Shown here: piece after piece, positions 36,805 through 45,609 of the stretch
How positions within the stretch are numbered: position 1 is the first letter of the stretch
Layout of the letters: each line of letters begins with the position of its first letter
NCBI GenBank assembly: GCA_018241505.1
Contig: JAFEDS010000010.1
Location: 62,001-126,000, forward strand
Reading direction: 5' to 3'
From: Pseudomonadota bacterium
GTDB lineage: Bacteria > Pseudomonadota > Gammaproteobacteria > Steroidobacterales > Steroidobacteraceae
DNA: 64,000 bases
The notes under the pieces: model-generated
What the model was told of the DNA's origin: nothing
Database searches by the model: none
What the model saw: the letters and a program-made list of their open reading frames with translations, nothing else
Translations under genes and position numbers: made by a program

Positions 36805-37765
36805 GTGGAAGCCGACCATCACACGCGATCTGTTGGCGCTGCGTTCATCAGTCCTCATGCATGCGCGCCATTTCTTTGTTGATCGCGGCGTCATTGAAGT
36901 GGATACGCCGATGATTGTGAATGCGCCCGTCACCGACGTGCACATCCATTCGGCGCGCGTCGAGTTTCCCGACAGTTCGCGCCGCTTCTTTCTGCACACC
37001 TCGCCCGAATATGCCATGAAGCGGCTGTTGGCGGCGGGCAGTGGCGACATTTTCCAGATCTGTCACGTAGCACGCGGCCTCGAGCGCGGTCGCCAGCACA
37101 ACGCCGAGTTCACACTGATCGAGTGGTATCGCGTCGGGTACGATCTCGATCAACTCATGCACGAGGTGGAAACGCTGGTGCGGACGCTGTTGGCCGGAGT
37201 CGCCTTCAACCTCACGAGTGAGCAGCTTTCGTACGAGGATGCGTTCCTCCAGGAGTTGAATCTGGATCCCCTCGAGGCCTCCCTGGAGCAGCTATCCGCC
37301 GCTGCCGCCGCCGCCGGTTTCAGCCACGAGGCACAAAAGGGAGCCGACCGCGATGAGCTGCTCGAGTTTTTGATGGGCACCGTCATCGGGCCGAAGCTCG
37401 GACACGGCTCACTGACTTTCGTATTCAACTACCCGGCAAGCCAGGCCGCCCTGGCGCGCGTCCATCCCCTCGATCCCCGCTGGGCACTGCGCTTCGAGCT
37501 GTACTGCAAGGGAATGGAGCTGGCCAATGGCTTTCTCGAGCTGTTTGACGCGGACGAGCAGCGGGAACGCTTCGAGCGGGACAATGAAGAACGTCAGCGG
37601 CGCGGCATGGCTGCATACCCTATCGATGAACGGCTCCTGGCCGCGCTGGAGTCGGGGCTGCCCGAATGCGCGGGCGTGGCGGTGGGATTCGACCGGGTCC
37701 TGATGCTGGCGGCGCAAGTCGACCATATCGATGCCGTGCTGCCGTTTCCAACCGATATCGCCTAA
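36797..37765 (+). CDS. epmA: EF-P lysine lysyltransferase
   Basis: 322 residues. A LysRS-like catalytic core without the anticodon-binding domain that attaches beta-lysine to K34 of EF-P. Class II motifs: motif 2 CHVARGLERGRQHNAEFT, motif 3 VAVGFDRVLML. VDTPMIVNAPVTD and ELANGFLEL are typical of EpmA. The start ATG lies inside the psd end. The substrate EF-P (39184) and the aminomutase EpmB (39818) are encoded 1.4-2 kb downstream. Confidence 0.96.
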   Translation: MVEWKPTITRDLLALRSSVLMHARHFFVDRGVIEVDTPMIVNAPVTDVHIHSARVEFPDSSRRFFLHTSPEYAMKRLLAAGSGDIFQICHVARGLERGRQHNAEFTLIEWYRVGYDLDQLMHEVETLVRTLLAGVAFNLTSEQLSYEDAFLQELNLDPLEASLEQLSAAAAAAGFSHEAQKGADRDELLEFLMGTVIGPKLGHGSLTFVFNYPASQAALARVHPLDPRWALRFELYCKGMELANGFLELFDADEQRERFERDNEERQRRGMAAYPIDERLLAALESGLPECAGVAVGFDRVLMLAAQVDHIDAVLPFPTDIA

Positions 37766-37773
37766 AATGCCGA

Positions 37774-38271
37774 ATGGAATTCACCGCCCGACGTTACGAA
37801 TTTCGTAACAAAGACGCCGATTACGCCAGCCTCGCCGAAGAGCTCAATGGCTTGCTGGCCGGCGAGTCCGATTTCATTGCCAACGCAGCCAACACCTCCG
37901 CGCTCCTGTTTGACGCCCTGCCTGACGTCAATTGGGTGGGTTTCTACTTCCTGCGCAAGGAAGAGCTGGTGGTAGGTCCATTCCAGGGAAAACCGGCGTG
38001 CGTCCGGATCCCGCTTGGCAAAGGCGTGTGTGGAACGGCCGCGGCAAGTCGCAAAACCATTGTCGTGCGCGACGTACATGAGTTTCCGGGCCACATTGCT
38101 TGCGACGCCGCGTCTCAGTCCGAAGTCGTAGTCCCCTTGCTCAAGAATGACGTGCTGTTGGGCGTGCTCGATATCGACAGTCCATCGGTCGGCCGTTTTG
38201 ACGATGCAGACCGCCGCGGCATCGAACGCCTTGCGACTATTTTTACAGCCTCGAGCGTCGATGCCCGATAG
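37774..38271 (+). CDS. msrC: Free methionine-(R)-sulfoxide reductase
   Basis: 165-residue GAF-fold enzyme that reduces free Met-R-sulfoxide. The three redox cysteines are present in KPACVRIPLGKGVCGTAA and PGHIACDAAS; VNWVGFYFL and SEVVVPLL are family blocks. TAAAAT (37763-37768) precedes the ATG by 5 bases and no Shine-Dalgarno is seen, so it may also have a leaderless transcript in addition to read-through from epmA. Overlaps rarD by 11 bp. Confidence 0.93.
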   Translation: MEFTARRYEFRNKDADYASLAEELNGLLAGESDFIANAANTSALLFDALPDVNWVGFYFLRKEELVVGPFQGKPACVRIPLGKGVCGTAAASRKTIVVRDVHEFPGHIACDAASQSEVVVPLLKNDVLLGVLDIDSPSVGRFDDADRRGIERLATIFTASSVDAR

Positions 38272-39172
38272 TTCCGCGACGGCCAGGCAGGGGTACATTG
38301 CAGCCCTTTCAGCGTTCCTGGTCTGGGGTGGCTTCCCCGTTTACTTCCACGCGCTGCTTGCAGTTCCTGCCCTCCAGGTAATCGCCCATCGCATAGTCTG
38401 GTCGCTGATGTTCGTGCTGATCTGGATGTATCGGCGCGGTGAATTGGGACTGGTGCGTGCAGCACTGTGCAATCGCAACGTCGTGATCCGACTGGCGTTG
38501 TCCGCCTCGTTGATCACGCTGAACTGGATCACTTTCGTTTGGGGAGTGGCGCATGGACACGTGGTTGAAACGAGCCTCGGGTACTTCATCGGGCCGTTGG
38601 TCAACGTGTTACTCGGCGTGGTCGTTCTTTCTGAGCGCCTGACGCGGATGCAATGGACATCCGTTGCCATAGCGACGTTAGGTGTGGCCTATCTGACGTT
38701 TATGGCCGGCGGATTGCCGTGGATTGCCCTGACCATCGCAGTGTCATTTTCGTGTTACGGCTTCGTACGGAAAGTCGTCAAAATCGACGCGCTTCCCGGG
38801 TTGGCCATGGAAACGTTGATTCTGATGCCATTGGCGCTCGGGTATTTGTTGTGGAGTGAGGCCCGAGGCGTGGGCGCATTCGGCCACGTGGACACTGTGA
38901 CCACGTTGCTGTTGATCGTCAGCGGTCCGCTGACAGCAAGCACGCTGTATCTGTTCGCGTTCGCAACGCGCCGGTTGACCTATTCAACAGTGGGCCTGCT
39001 CCAGTACATCGCCCCGTCGCTGCAATTCACGTCCGGGCTGTTGATCCTGCACGAGCCCTTCGATCGGGCACGCGCAGTCGGCTTCTTGGTGATCTGGACA
39101 GCGTTGTTTTTGTACGCTGGAGAGGGAGTGCGCCTGTCGCGGAAGCAACAGGCGCCAGCGGTGGCCGCTTAG
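38261..39172 (+). CDS. rarD: EamA-family transporter RarD
   Basis: 303 residues with ten predicted TM helices (two EamA halves). RarD landmarks include FLVWGGFPVYFHAL, NWITFVWGVAHGHVVETSLGYFI and a second half with LQYIAPSLQF. Substrate unknown (chloramphenicol sensitivity is linked to E. coli rarD). The ATG at 38261 is inside the end of msrC, so the two are coupled. Convergent with efp, 11 bp apart. Confidence 0.9.
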   Translation: MPDSSATARQGYIAALSAFLVWGGFPVYFHALLAVPALQVIAHRIVWSLMFVLIWMYRRGELGLVRAALCNRNVVIRLALSASLITLNWITFVWGVAHGHVVETSLGYFIGPLVNVLLGVVVLSERLTRMQWTSVAIATLGVAYLTFMAGGLPWIALTIAVSFSCYGFVRKVVKIDALPGLAMETLILMPLALGYLLWSEARGVGAFGHVDTVTTLLLIVSGPLTASTLYLFAFATRRLTYSTVGLLQYIAPSLQFTSGLLILHEPFDRARAVGFLVIWTALFLYAGEGVRLSRKQQAPAVAA

Positions 39173-39183
39173 CCGGGGGCGCC

Positions 39184-39753
39184 TCAGCCCTTCGCGCGAG
39201 AAACGTACTCGCCGGTCCGCGTGTCGATCCGAAGAACGTCGCCTTCGTTCACGAACAGCGGCACCCGTACAACGGCACCTGTCTCGAGCTTCGCGGGCTT
39301 CTGGCCACCGGTGGCGGTATCACCACGCAGGCCCGGATCGGTCTCAACCACCTTCAGGTCGATGTGAGCCGGCGGTGTCACCACGAGCGGAACGTTGTTC
39401 CACAGGGTGACAATGCAAATGATCCCGTCCTTCAGCCATTGGGCCTGGTCACCGACAGCCGCTTTCTCCGCGGTGTACTGCTCGAAGTTCTCCGGCACCA
39501 TGAAATGCCAGAAATCACCGTCCTGGTAGAGATACTGCATCTCAGTATCCTGGACGTCGGCGGCTTCAATCGACTCGCCTGAACGCCAGGTGCGCTCGAT
39601 AGTGCGTCCCGTCTTCAGATTGCGGATTTTGATGCGATTGAATGCCTGGCCCTTGCCGGGCTTGACGAATTCATTGTCGACAACGGCATACGGCTCGTTA
39701 TCAATGAGCAGCTTCATGCCGCCGCGTATTTCGCTGGTCGTATAGCTAGCCAT
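39184..39753 (-). CDS. efp: Elongation factor P
   Basis: 189 residues. It binds between the P and E sites and relieves stalling at polyproline. The three beta-barrel domains are complete. K34, the residue beta-lysylated by EpmA/EpmB, is in the loop VKPGKGQAF exactly as in E. coli. The ATG at 39753 with GAGAAAG upstream is the start; the frame reads on 52 codons further but these belong to the spacer and the epmB region. Divergent from epmB. Confidence 0.97.
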   Translation of the reverse strand: MASYTTSEIRGGMKLLIDNEPYAVVDNEFVKPGKGQAFNRIKIRNLKTGRTIERTWRSGESIEAADVQDTEMQYLYQDGDFWHFMVPENFEQYTAEKAAVGDQAQWLKDGIICIVTLWNNVPLVVTPPAHIDLKVVETDPGLRGDTATGGQKPAKLETGAVVRVPLFVNEGDVLRIDTRTGEYVSRAKG

Positions 39754-39817
39754 TTCTTTCTCACGCCGTGGCGGGCAGAATTGCGCGCCCTCGGTTGTCC
39801 GGCTCAAAGGGCCGCGT

Positions 39818-40837
39818 ATGATAACGGCATCGACCCCCTCTCGCCAGCGCAGTCCGAGTCGCTGGCAGGCCGAAATGGCCTCCGCCATCACCGATCCCCA
39901 GGATCTCATCCGTGAGCTTGGACTGGATCCGTCGTTACTGTCCCCGGCACAGGCCGCCGCGGCCGCCTTCCGGCTGCGTGTACCCCTAAGCTACCTTTCC
40001 CGGATTCGCCGCGGGGACCCGAACGACCCCCTGCTCCGCCAGGTTCTGCCCATTGGCGCGGAGCTGGCCGACACCTCCGACTACACGGCCGATCCGCTAG
40101 GAGAGCGTGCCGCCGTCCGGGCCCCAGGGCTCCTGCAGAAATACGGCGGCCGGGCACTGCTCATCACCACATCAGCCTGCGCCGTTCACTGTCGCTATTG
40201 TTTCCGCCGCGAGTTCCCGTACACCTCTGACCGGTTGACCGAAGCTCTGGGTGAGATCGCCCGAGACTCTTCTATAGAAGAGGTGATCCTGAGCGGAGGC
40301 GACCCGTTGTCGCTGAGCGACTCGCGCCTCACCACTCTGACGGATGCGATTCAGAGAATCCCACATGTACGCCGGCTGCGCGTTCACACCCGCCAGCCTG
40401 TTGTTCTGCCGTCGCGCGTGGATGAGGGTCTGACACGGTGGTTGACCCAGCTTCGCTTGCCTGTTGTTTTCGTACTCCATGTGAATCATCCCAACGAGAT
40501 GGACGCGGATGTGCGTGCGGCATGCGCACTGTTGCGAGATTCGGGAGTCACATTGCTCAATCAAACGGTATTGCTGCAAGGCGTCAACGATGACTCATCG
40601 GTGCTCGCTGAGCTTTCTCGTACTTTGTTTGATGCGGGTGTGCTTCCTTATTATCTGCATGTTCTCGACCACGTTCGAGGTGCGGCACACTTCGATGTTC
40701 CGGAAAAACGCGCCCGCGTCATAGCCGGTGAGCTGGCTTCACAAATGTCGGGATATCTGGTGCCACGTCTCACGAGGGAGATCTATGGCGCTCCCGCAAA
40801 GGTCACTCTGCAGCCGTTGTTGCACCATGAGAACTAG
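39818..40837 (+). CDS. epmB: EF-P lysine 2,3-aminomutase
   Basis: 339-residue radical SAM, PLP-dependent enzyme that converts (S)-alpha-lysine to (R)-beta-lysine for EF-P. The cluster motif is [15 protein letters not shown], and LSGGDPL and [13 protein letters not shown] follow. The N-terminal [12 protein letters not shown] aligns with the start of E. coli EpmB, supporting the ATG at 39818. It is expressed divergently from efp, with 64 bp between start codons. Confidence 0.96.
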   Translation: MITASTPSRQRSPSRWQAEMASAITDPQDLIRELGLDPSLLSPAQAAAAAFRLRVPLSYLSRIRRGDPNDPLLRQVLPIGAELADTSDYTADPLGERAAVRAPGLLQKYGGRALLITTSACAVHCRYCFRREFPYTSDRLTEALGEIARDSSIEEVILSGGDPLSLSDSRLTTLTDAIQRIPHVRRLRVHTRQPVVLPSRVDEGLTRWLTQLRLPVVFVLHVNHPNEMDADVRAACALLRDSGVTLLNQTVLLQGVNDDSSVLAELSRTLFDAGVLPYYLHVLDHVRGAAHFDVPEKRARVIAGELASQMSGYLVPRLTREIYGAPAKVTLQPLLHHEN

Positions 40838-40863
40838 TACACACCGGGGCTAGCCTTTCGGGA

Positions 40864-40872
40864 TGGTAGAAT
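40864..40872 (+). promoter_or_regulatory. Extended -10 promoter of the FimX-like gene
   Basis: TGGTAGAAT, followed by TGCG, identical over 13 bases to the element at 13648. It lies about 30 bp upstream of the start codon. Confidence 0.45.
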
Positions 40873-40902
40873 TGCGCGTCTTTGTACCTAGTCGCGCCGC
40901 TC

Positions 40903-42966
40903 ATGGAGGCCGCTTTGACAGACCAGAACGCGGTTCCGCTCATCGTTTTGAGCCCCGCGCGTGATCCGGTAGAGGCGATCAACGGTTCGCTGCGCCGCGC
41001 TGGTCATCCCGTTCATTGCACGTGGATTCCCGCTCTGCGCGACCTTGCCGATGCAATCACTCAGATAAACCCTGAATTGCTCATCCATGTGGCGGGCAGC
41101 GAAGACTTGCGTGGTGTCGTGGCAGTCCGCGACCAGGTCGCGGCCAAGCTTCCGATTATTGCAATAGGCGAGTCAGCCGATGAAGGCCGCATCGCGGACG
41201 CGATGCAACTCGGCGCACGCGATTTCGTTTCGTTAGGCAATACCGCGCGTCTGCAAGCGGTGATGTTGCGGGAGCTGCGCTCGTTCCGACTCGAACGCGC
41301 GCTGGACACCACGCTCAAATCCGCACATGACGCGCGACGCCAGCTAGAAATAGTCCTGCAGCGATCAAACGATGCCATCATTCAGGTGCAGGAGGGCATT
41401 GTCGTCGAGGCCAACCCGTCGTGGCTCGAGCTGTTTGGAACCGACGAGTCACTCGTCGGCCAACCCGTCATGGATCTGTTCGATGAAGCCTCAAACTCCC
41501 CCCTGAGAGGTGCGCTCGCGGCGTGCCTGCAGGGACGTTGGAACGATCACACGCTGAAAGTGAATGCGATTCTCGCGGACGGTTCGAGCCTGCCGGTCGA
41601 GTTGGTGCTCACTCTCGGCGAGCACGATGGCGAGCCCTGCATACGGCTGGTGGTTCCGTCGGTCCAGAAGGATGACCGGAAAATCGCGGAGCATCTGAAC
41701 GAAGCCGTGCGCTCGGACTCCGCGACCGGATTCCTGCATCGGCGCGAAGTTCTGGATGCCGTGAGCTCGCGCCTCGCGGTGCCGGCTGCCGGCGGCATGC
41801 GCTGTGTCACCATCATCAAGCTCGACAAATTCAGCACGATCGAACGCGACGTCGGCACCATCGCGAGCGAAGAAGTACTCATTGAATTCGCCAAGCTTCT
41901 GAAGGAAGCCCTGCACCCGAAAGAGATCGTGGGCCGGCTGGGCGGTGTGCGGTTCCTGGTGCTGCTCGAACGCGGCAACGAACATGACATCGAGGCCTGG
42001 AGCCAACAGTTGCTGGGGCGGGTGCAGAAGCACGTGTTCCGAGTGAAGGACAAGACCGTATCGGTCACCTGCACTGTGGGCTTCTCGGTCGTGGCCTCCG
42101 GCGAGGTCAAGTTGGATGCCGCCATCGCCGATGCAATGGAAGCCTGCGCCAAGGGCCGCTCGCGCGGCGGCAACCAGGTAGTGACCTCCGACAAGGCCGA
42201 CGCTGACACCCGTGTGCAGTCGTACGACAAGGTCTGGGTCAAACACATCAAGGCCGCCTTGATGGAAAACCGCTTCCGGCTCGTGCAACAGCCGGTTGCC
42301 AGCCTGCACGGCGATGACCCGAAAATGTTCGACGTCCTGGTGCGCATGGTGGATCCACAGGGCAAGGAAGTCCTCCCGTCCGAATTCATGGCCGCGGCCG
42401 AACGCAATGACCTGCTGAAAAACATCGACCGCTGGGTCGTCGGCGCCTCCCTCTCGTTCGCGGCACAACGCAAACCCGGCTGCCTGTTTGTGCGCTTGTC
42501 GCGGGAAACCGCGAAGGACGCCACGTTTGTCGACTGGCTCGACAATCACGTGCGCTCCAGCCGCGCCGACCCGCAGCGGCTGTGCTTCCAGGTGACTGAA
42601 CAGACCGCGTCGCAGTACCTCACCCAGATCACGGCACTGGCGGAGGCACTGCGCACTCGCGGCTTCCGATTCGCCATCGAGGGATTCGGCTCCGGCCGCG
42701 ATCCTCAGGGGATGCTGGAATCCGTACAGCTCGATTTCGTCAAAATCGACGGCGCCATCATCCAGGGCCTCACGGGCGACCCCCAATTGCAACAGCGTGT
42801 CCGCACGTTGGTTGACGCTGCCACAAAAAAGCAAGTCCAGACTATCGCCGAGCGCGTGGAAGACGCCAACACAATGGCGGTGTTGTGGCAGATCGGGGTG
42901 CAGTTCATCCAGGGCTATTTTGTCAATGAGCCCGAGCAGGTGGTGCTGAAGGCCGACCGCGCCTGA
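40903..42966 (+). CDS. FimX-like protein: receiver-like, PAS, degenerate GGDEF and EAL
   Basis: About 687 residues, soluble. Order: receiver-like domain (1-125, no clear acceptor Asp), PAS (about 140-255), GGDEF-like domain whose active site reads GRLGGVRFLVLLE (GGVRF, inactive), and an EAL-like domain whose signature is DVLVRM instead of ExLxR. Its metal loop is EGFGSG instead of DDFGTG. Cyclase and esterase activity are therefore unlikely; binding c-di-GMP as an effector, as FimX does in pilus assembly, is the better model. The ATG at 40903 has a poor ribosome-binding site; TTG at 40915 has GGAG at good spacing and may be the true start. Confidence 0.85.
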   Translation: MEAALTDQNAVPLIVLSPARDPVEAINGSLRRAGHPVHCTWIPALRDLADAITQINPELLIHVAGSEDLRGVVAVRDQVAAKLPIIAIGESADEGRIADAMQLGARDFVSLGNTARLQAVMLRELRSFRLERALDTTLKSAHDARRQLEIVLQRSNDAIIQVQEGIVVEANPSWLELFGTDESLVGQPVMDLFDEASNSPLRGALAACLQGRWNDHTLKVNAILADGSSLPVELVLTLGEHDGEPCIRLVVPSVQKDDRKIAEHLNEAVRSDSATGFLHRREVLDAVSSRLAVPAAGGMRCVTIIKLDKFSTIERDVGTIASEEVLIEFAKLLKEALHPKEIVGRLGGVRFLVLLERGNEHDIEAWSQQLLGRVQKHVFRVKDKTVSVTCTVGFSVVASGEVKLDAAIADAMEACAKGRSRGGNQVVTSDKADADTRVQSYDKVWVKHIKAALMENRFRLVQQPVASLHGDDPKMFDVLVRMVDPQGKEVLPSEFMAAAERNDLLKNIDRWVVGASLSFAAQRKPGCLFVRLSRETAKDATFVDWLDNHVRSSRADPQRLCFQVTEQTASQYLTQITALAEALRTRGFRFAIEGFGSGRDPQGMLESVQLDFVKIDGAIIQGLTGDPQLQQRVRTLVDAATKKQVQTIAERVEDANTMAVLWQIGVQFIQGYFVNEPEQVVLKADRA

Positions 42967-43070
42967 GCCAACCGCGCACGCCGCCACGCCTGGCGCGCCG
43001 TCGCCACGCCACCCGCCACCTACCGCACCCGCCGCGACCAACCCTGTCAGCCGCGGCCACGGCGTAGTCA

Positions 43071-43111
43071 CCCCAAGCCATCCCAAGCTCACCTAAGTCT
43101 CATCTAAGTCT
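43071..43111 (+). promoter_or_regulatory. Array of CTAAG-type half-sites upstream of the RND operon
   Basis: Two perfect CTAAGTCT copies (43093-43100, 43104-43111) are preceded by two weaker CCAAGC copies (43073, 43083), all in a 10-11 bp period. The array ends 46 bp before the start codon. The same CTAAGT pair occurs at 58362 and, reversed, at 63475. The remaining gap 42967-43070 shows no other structure. Confidence 0.6.
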
Positions 43112-43157
43112 TCCACCCTACCTTGGCCACTCTGGCCATTGAGGGTCTTTCCCCACC

Positions 43158-44621
43158 ATGACCGCTTCTAAGATTTGGTTCCTGACCGCGGGGGCAACGC
43201 TTTTGACCGCGTGCGCGATCCCGCGCATGACGATTCCCGCGCAGGAGGTGCCACCCGCATTCGAAGGCGCCACATCCAGTACCGCGCCCACCGCAGCGCC
43301 CGCGATCGCCCAGGCCCAATGGCCCGCCCAGCAGTGGTACCGCGACTTCGGCAGCGACGAGCTGAACACCTTCGTGGATGCCGCGGTCCACGCCAACCTG
43401 GATCTGGAATCCGCCCGCGCCCGAGTAGCGCAGGCCGATGCGCGCGCAAGGCAGGCGGGAGCCGCGATCCTCCCAAGCGTCGACGCCAACGGCACCGCTA
43501 ACTACCTCGCCGGTCACTCATCCCAGGGCAGTGGCCACGAGTTCGACTGGGCGGCAATGCTGTCCGCCAGTTATGAAGTCGACTTCTGGGGAAAGAACCG
43601 CGCGACCGCCGACTCCGCTCGCCTCCTGGCCGGTGCGTCTCGCGCCGAGCAGGATGCAGTTGAGCTGACCGCGCTGGCCGGCGTGGCCAATGGCTATTTC
43701 CAATTGCTGGCACTGCGCGAGCGACTGGCGGTCGCCCAGTCGAACCGCGATGTGGCCAAACAGCTCCTGGACGTGGTGCAGGCCCGGTTCAATGTCTCGA
43801 TGGCGAGTCCAATTGAGCTGGCGACTCAAAAAGCCGCGTACGACACGGCACAGATTGCCATCGCGGACCTGCAGCAAGCGCAGTTCGAAGCCCGAACCGC
43901 ACTGTCTTTGCTACTCGGCCGCGCGCCAGAGAACTTCGAGGTGAAAGGCCAGCCGTTGGACTCGCTGCGCGAACCGTCGCTCGGTGCAGGCCTGCCATCG
44001 GAGCTTCTCACTCGCAGGCCGGATATTTTTCTCGCAGAGGCCAACTTGAGAGCAGGCCACGCGGATGTCGCCGCCGCGCGCGCGGCCATGTTTCCAACAC
44101 TCAGTCTCACGGCGTCCGGCGGCGTTCAAAGCCCGGCTGTACAGGCCGCAGTCCTCACCATTGGAGGCATCGGCCCGTCTTTGAATCTGGGCGCCAACAT
44201 CGTGCAGCCCATATTCGATCATGGCAGGTTGAAGGCACAGCGCGCTGAGGTCGAGGCCAAGGACCGGGAGCTGCTGTCAGCCTACAGGATGTCCATTCTG
44301 GCGGCTTTCAATGATGTCGAGAACGCATTGTCGGCCATCCAACATCTGAATCAGTCCCGCGAATTCCAGGTCGAAAACGTAGCCCAGAGCGAACAGGCCT
44401 TCGCGGGCGCCCAGTTGCGCTACCAGGCAGGGTCCGTTGACTTCCTGACACTGCTCGAAGCACAGAAAACCCTGTACGCCGCCCGCGACCAGTTCATTCA
44501 ATACAAGCTGGCACGCCTTCAGGCGCTCGTGGGCTTGTGCAAAGCCCTCGGGGGCGGCTGGAGCCAGCCACAGGGCCCCGCCGTCGCAGACCGTTCTACC
44601 ACTCGGAATATCGGATCATGA
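43158..44621 (+). CDS. RND efflux outer-membrane lipoprotein (OprM/NodT family)
   Basis: 487-residue TolC-fold channel, exported and lipidated at C19 (LLTAC). Family blocks: QWYRDFGSDELN, ASYEVDFWGKNR, LTRRPDIFLAEANLRAGHADVAAARAAMFPTLSL and FDHGRLKAQ. It forms the outer-membrane exit duct of the pump encoded by the next two genes. GAGGG near the ATG may serve as ribosome-binding site. Coupled by ATGA to the adaptor gene. Confidence 0.95.
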   Translation: MTASKIWFLTAGATLLTACAIPRMTIPAQEVPPAFEGATSSTAPTAAPAIAQAQWPAQQWYRDFGSDELNTFVDAAVHANLDLESARARVAQADARARQAGAAILPSVDANGTANYLAGHSSQGSGHEFDWAAMLSASYEVDFWGKNRATADSARLLAGASRAEQDAVELTALAGVANGYFQLLALRERLAVAQSNRDVAKQLLDVVQARFNVSMASPIELATQKAAYDTAQIAIADLQQAQFEARTALSLLLGRAPENFEVKGQPLDSLREPSLGAGLPSELLTRRPDIFLAEANLRAGHADVAAARAAMFPTLSLTASGGVQSPAVQAAVLTIGGIGPSLNLGANIVQPIFDHGRLKAQRAEVEAKDRELLSAYRMSILAAFNDVENALSAIQHLNQSREFQVENVAQSEQAFAGAQLRYQAGSVDFLTLLEAQKTLYAARDQFIQYKLARLQALVGLCKALGGGWSQPQGPAVADRSTTRNIGS

Positions 44622-45607
44622 ACAACAACTTCGGCTTCGCCCTGCTCGCCGCCATTGCGAGCTCTCTGCTGCTGGTGGGATGTCACAAGGCGCCCGCCAC
44701 CGAAGCCGCCGCGGTGGGGCCGGAGCCCAAAGCGGCCGCGGCCGAAGACAAGGCCGACGAAGAAGGTGTCTCCCTCAAACCCGAAGAGGTGGAGACGATG
44801 GGTATCGCCACCACCGCCGCGCAACCAATGCAAAGCGCTGCGGAGGTGCAGGGCTTTGGTGTGGTGCTTCCTCACGAGACCATCGCCACCGCCGTGGCTG
44901 AGGTCAGAACCGCAATGGCCGCCGAACGTCAAAGTCACGCAGCACTGGAACGCTCTCACCGGCTGGCCGGCACGCCTGGAGCGATGCCGGCGGAGACTCA
45001 GGAAGCCGCCGAACGGCAGTCGATCGCCGACCAGGCGGCCCTCGAGCTCGCCAGACAGAAGTTGTCTTCGTCGTTTGGTCTCAACCCACCGTGGAAGAAT
45101 TCTGACCACAACGCCGAGCTGCGCTCGCTGGCGAGCGGTGAAGCCAAGCTCGTTCACGTCACCTTTCCATTGGGACTGTTGGGCGATACGGACCCGGGCA
45201 ACATCCGCCTGACCCGCCTCGACAGCGCGCAAGGCGGCAAAAGCTGGCCATCCAAAACAGTCTGGCATGCACCCGCGGACGCCGCGGTCCCGGGCCGGAG
45301 CTACTTCGCGATTCTCAACAATACCGAAATCGGCGAAGGCGATCACCTGCTCGCCTGGACTGCCGTCGGCGCGCCGGAAACCGGGGTGTTGGTCCCTGCG
45401 TCCGCCGCAGTCATCAGCAACGGCAAGTTCTACTGTTATGTCGAAGAGAAGGCCGGCACGTTTGTGCGGACGGAAATCGATCCCGGCCGTCCGACCGCCG
45501 AAGGTTACTTCGTCAAGGACGGGATCTCCGCCGGCGACAAGATTGTGACGCACGCGGCCGGACAACTGCTGGCGCGCGAGACGAACCCCAGCAAGGAACC
45601 TGAATAG
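44618..45607 (+). CDS. RND efflux periplasmic adaptor lipoprotein, atypical
   Basis: 329 residues, lipobox LVGC (C22). The C-terminal half has the beta-barrel and membrane-proximal segments of adaptors (PGRSYFAIL..., GVLVPASAAVISNGKFYCYVEE, GISAGDKIVTHAAGQLL). The first half has only a short helical stretch (about 75-150, with AMAAERQSHAALERSHRLAG) and I cannot find the paired lipoyl half-motifs. It is shorter than CusB/CzcB types. It starts on the stop of the channel gene and precedes the pump gene by 2 bases, so its role as the adaptor rests mainly on context. Confidence 0.85.
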   Translation: MNNNFGFALLAAIASSLLLVGCHKAPATEAAAVGPEPKAAAAEDKADEEGVSLKPEEVETMGIATTAAQPMQSAAEVQGFGVVLPHETIATAVAEVRTAMAAERQSHAALERSHRLAGTPGAMPAETQEAAERQSIADQAALELARQKLSSSFGLNPPWKNSDHNAELRSLASGEAKLVHVTFPLGLLGDTDPGNIRLTRLDSAQGGKSWPSKTVWHAPADAAVPGRSYFAILNNTEIGEGDHLLAWTAVGAPETGVLVPASAAVISNGKFYCYVEEKAGTFVRTEIDPGRPTAEGYFVKDGISAGDKIVTHAAGQLLARETNPSKEPE

Positions 45608-45609
45608 TC

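Noticed and set aside
41491-43092. 533-residue open frame on the minus strand
   Set aside because: Antisense to the FimX-like gene; composition typical of a GC-rich shadow frame.
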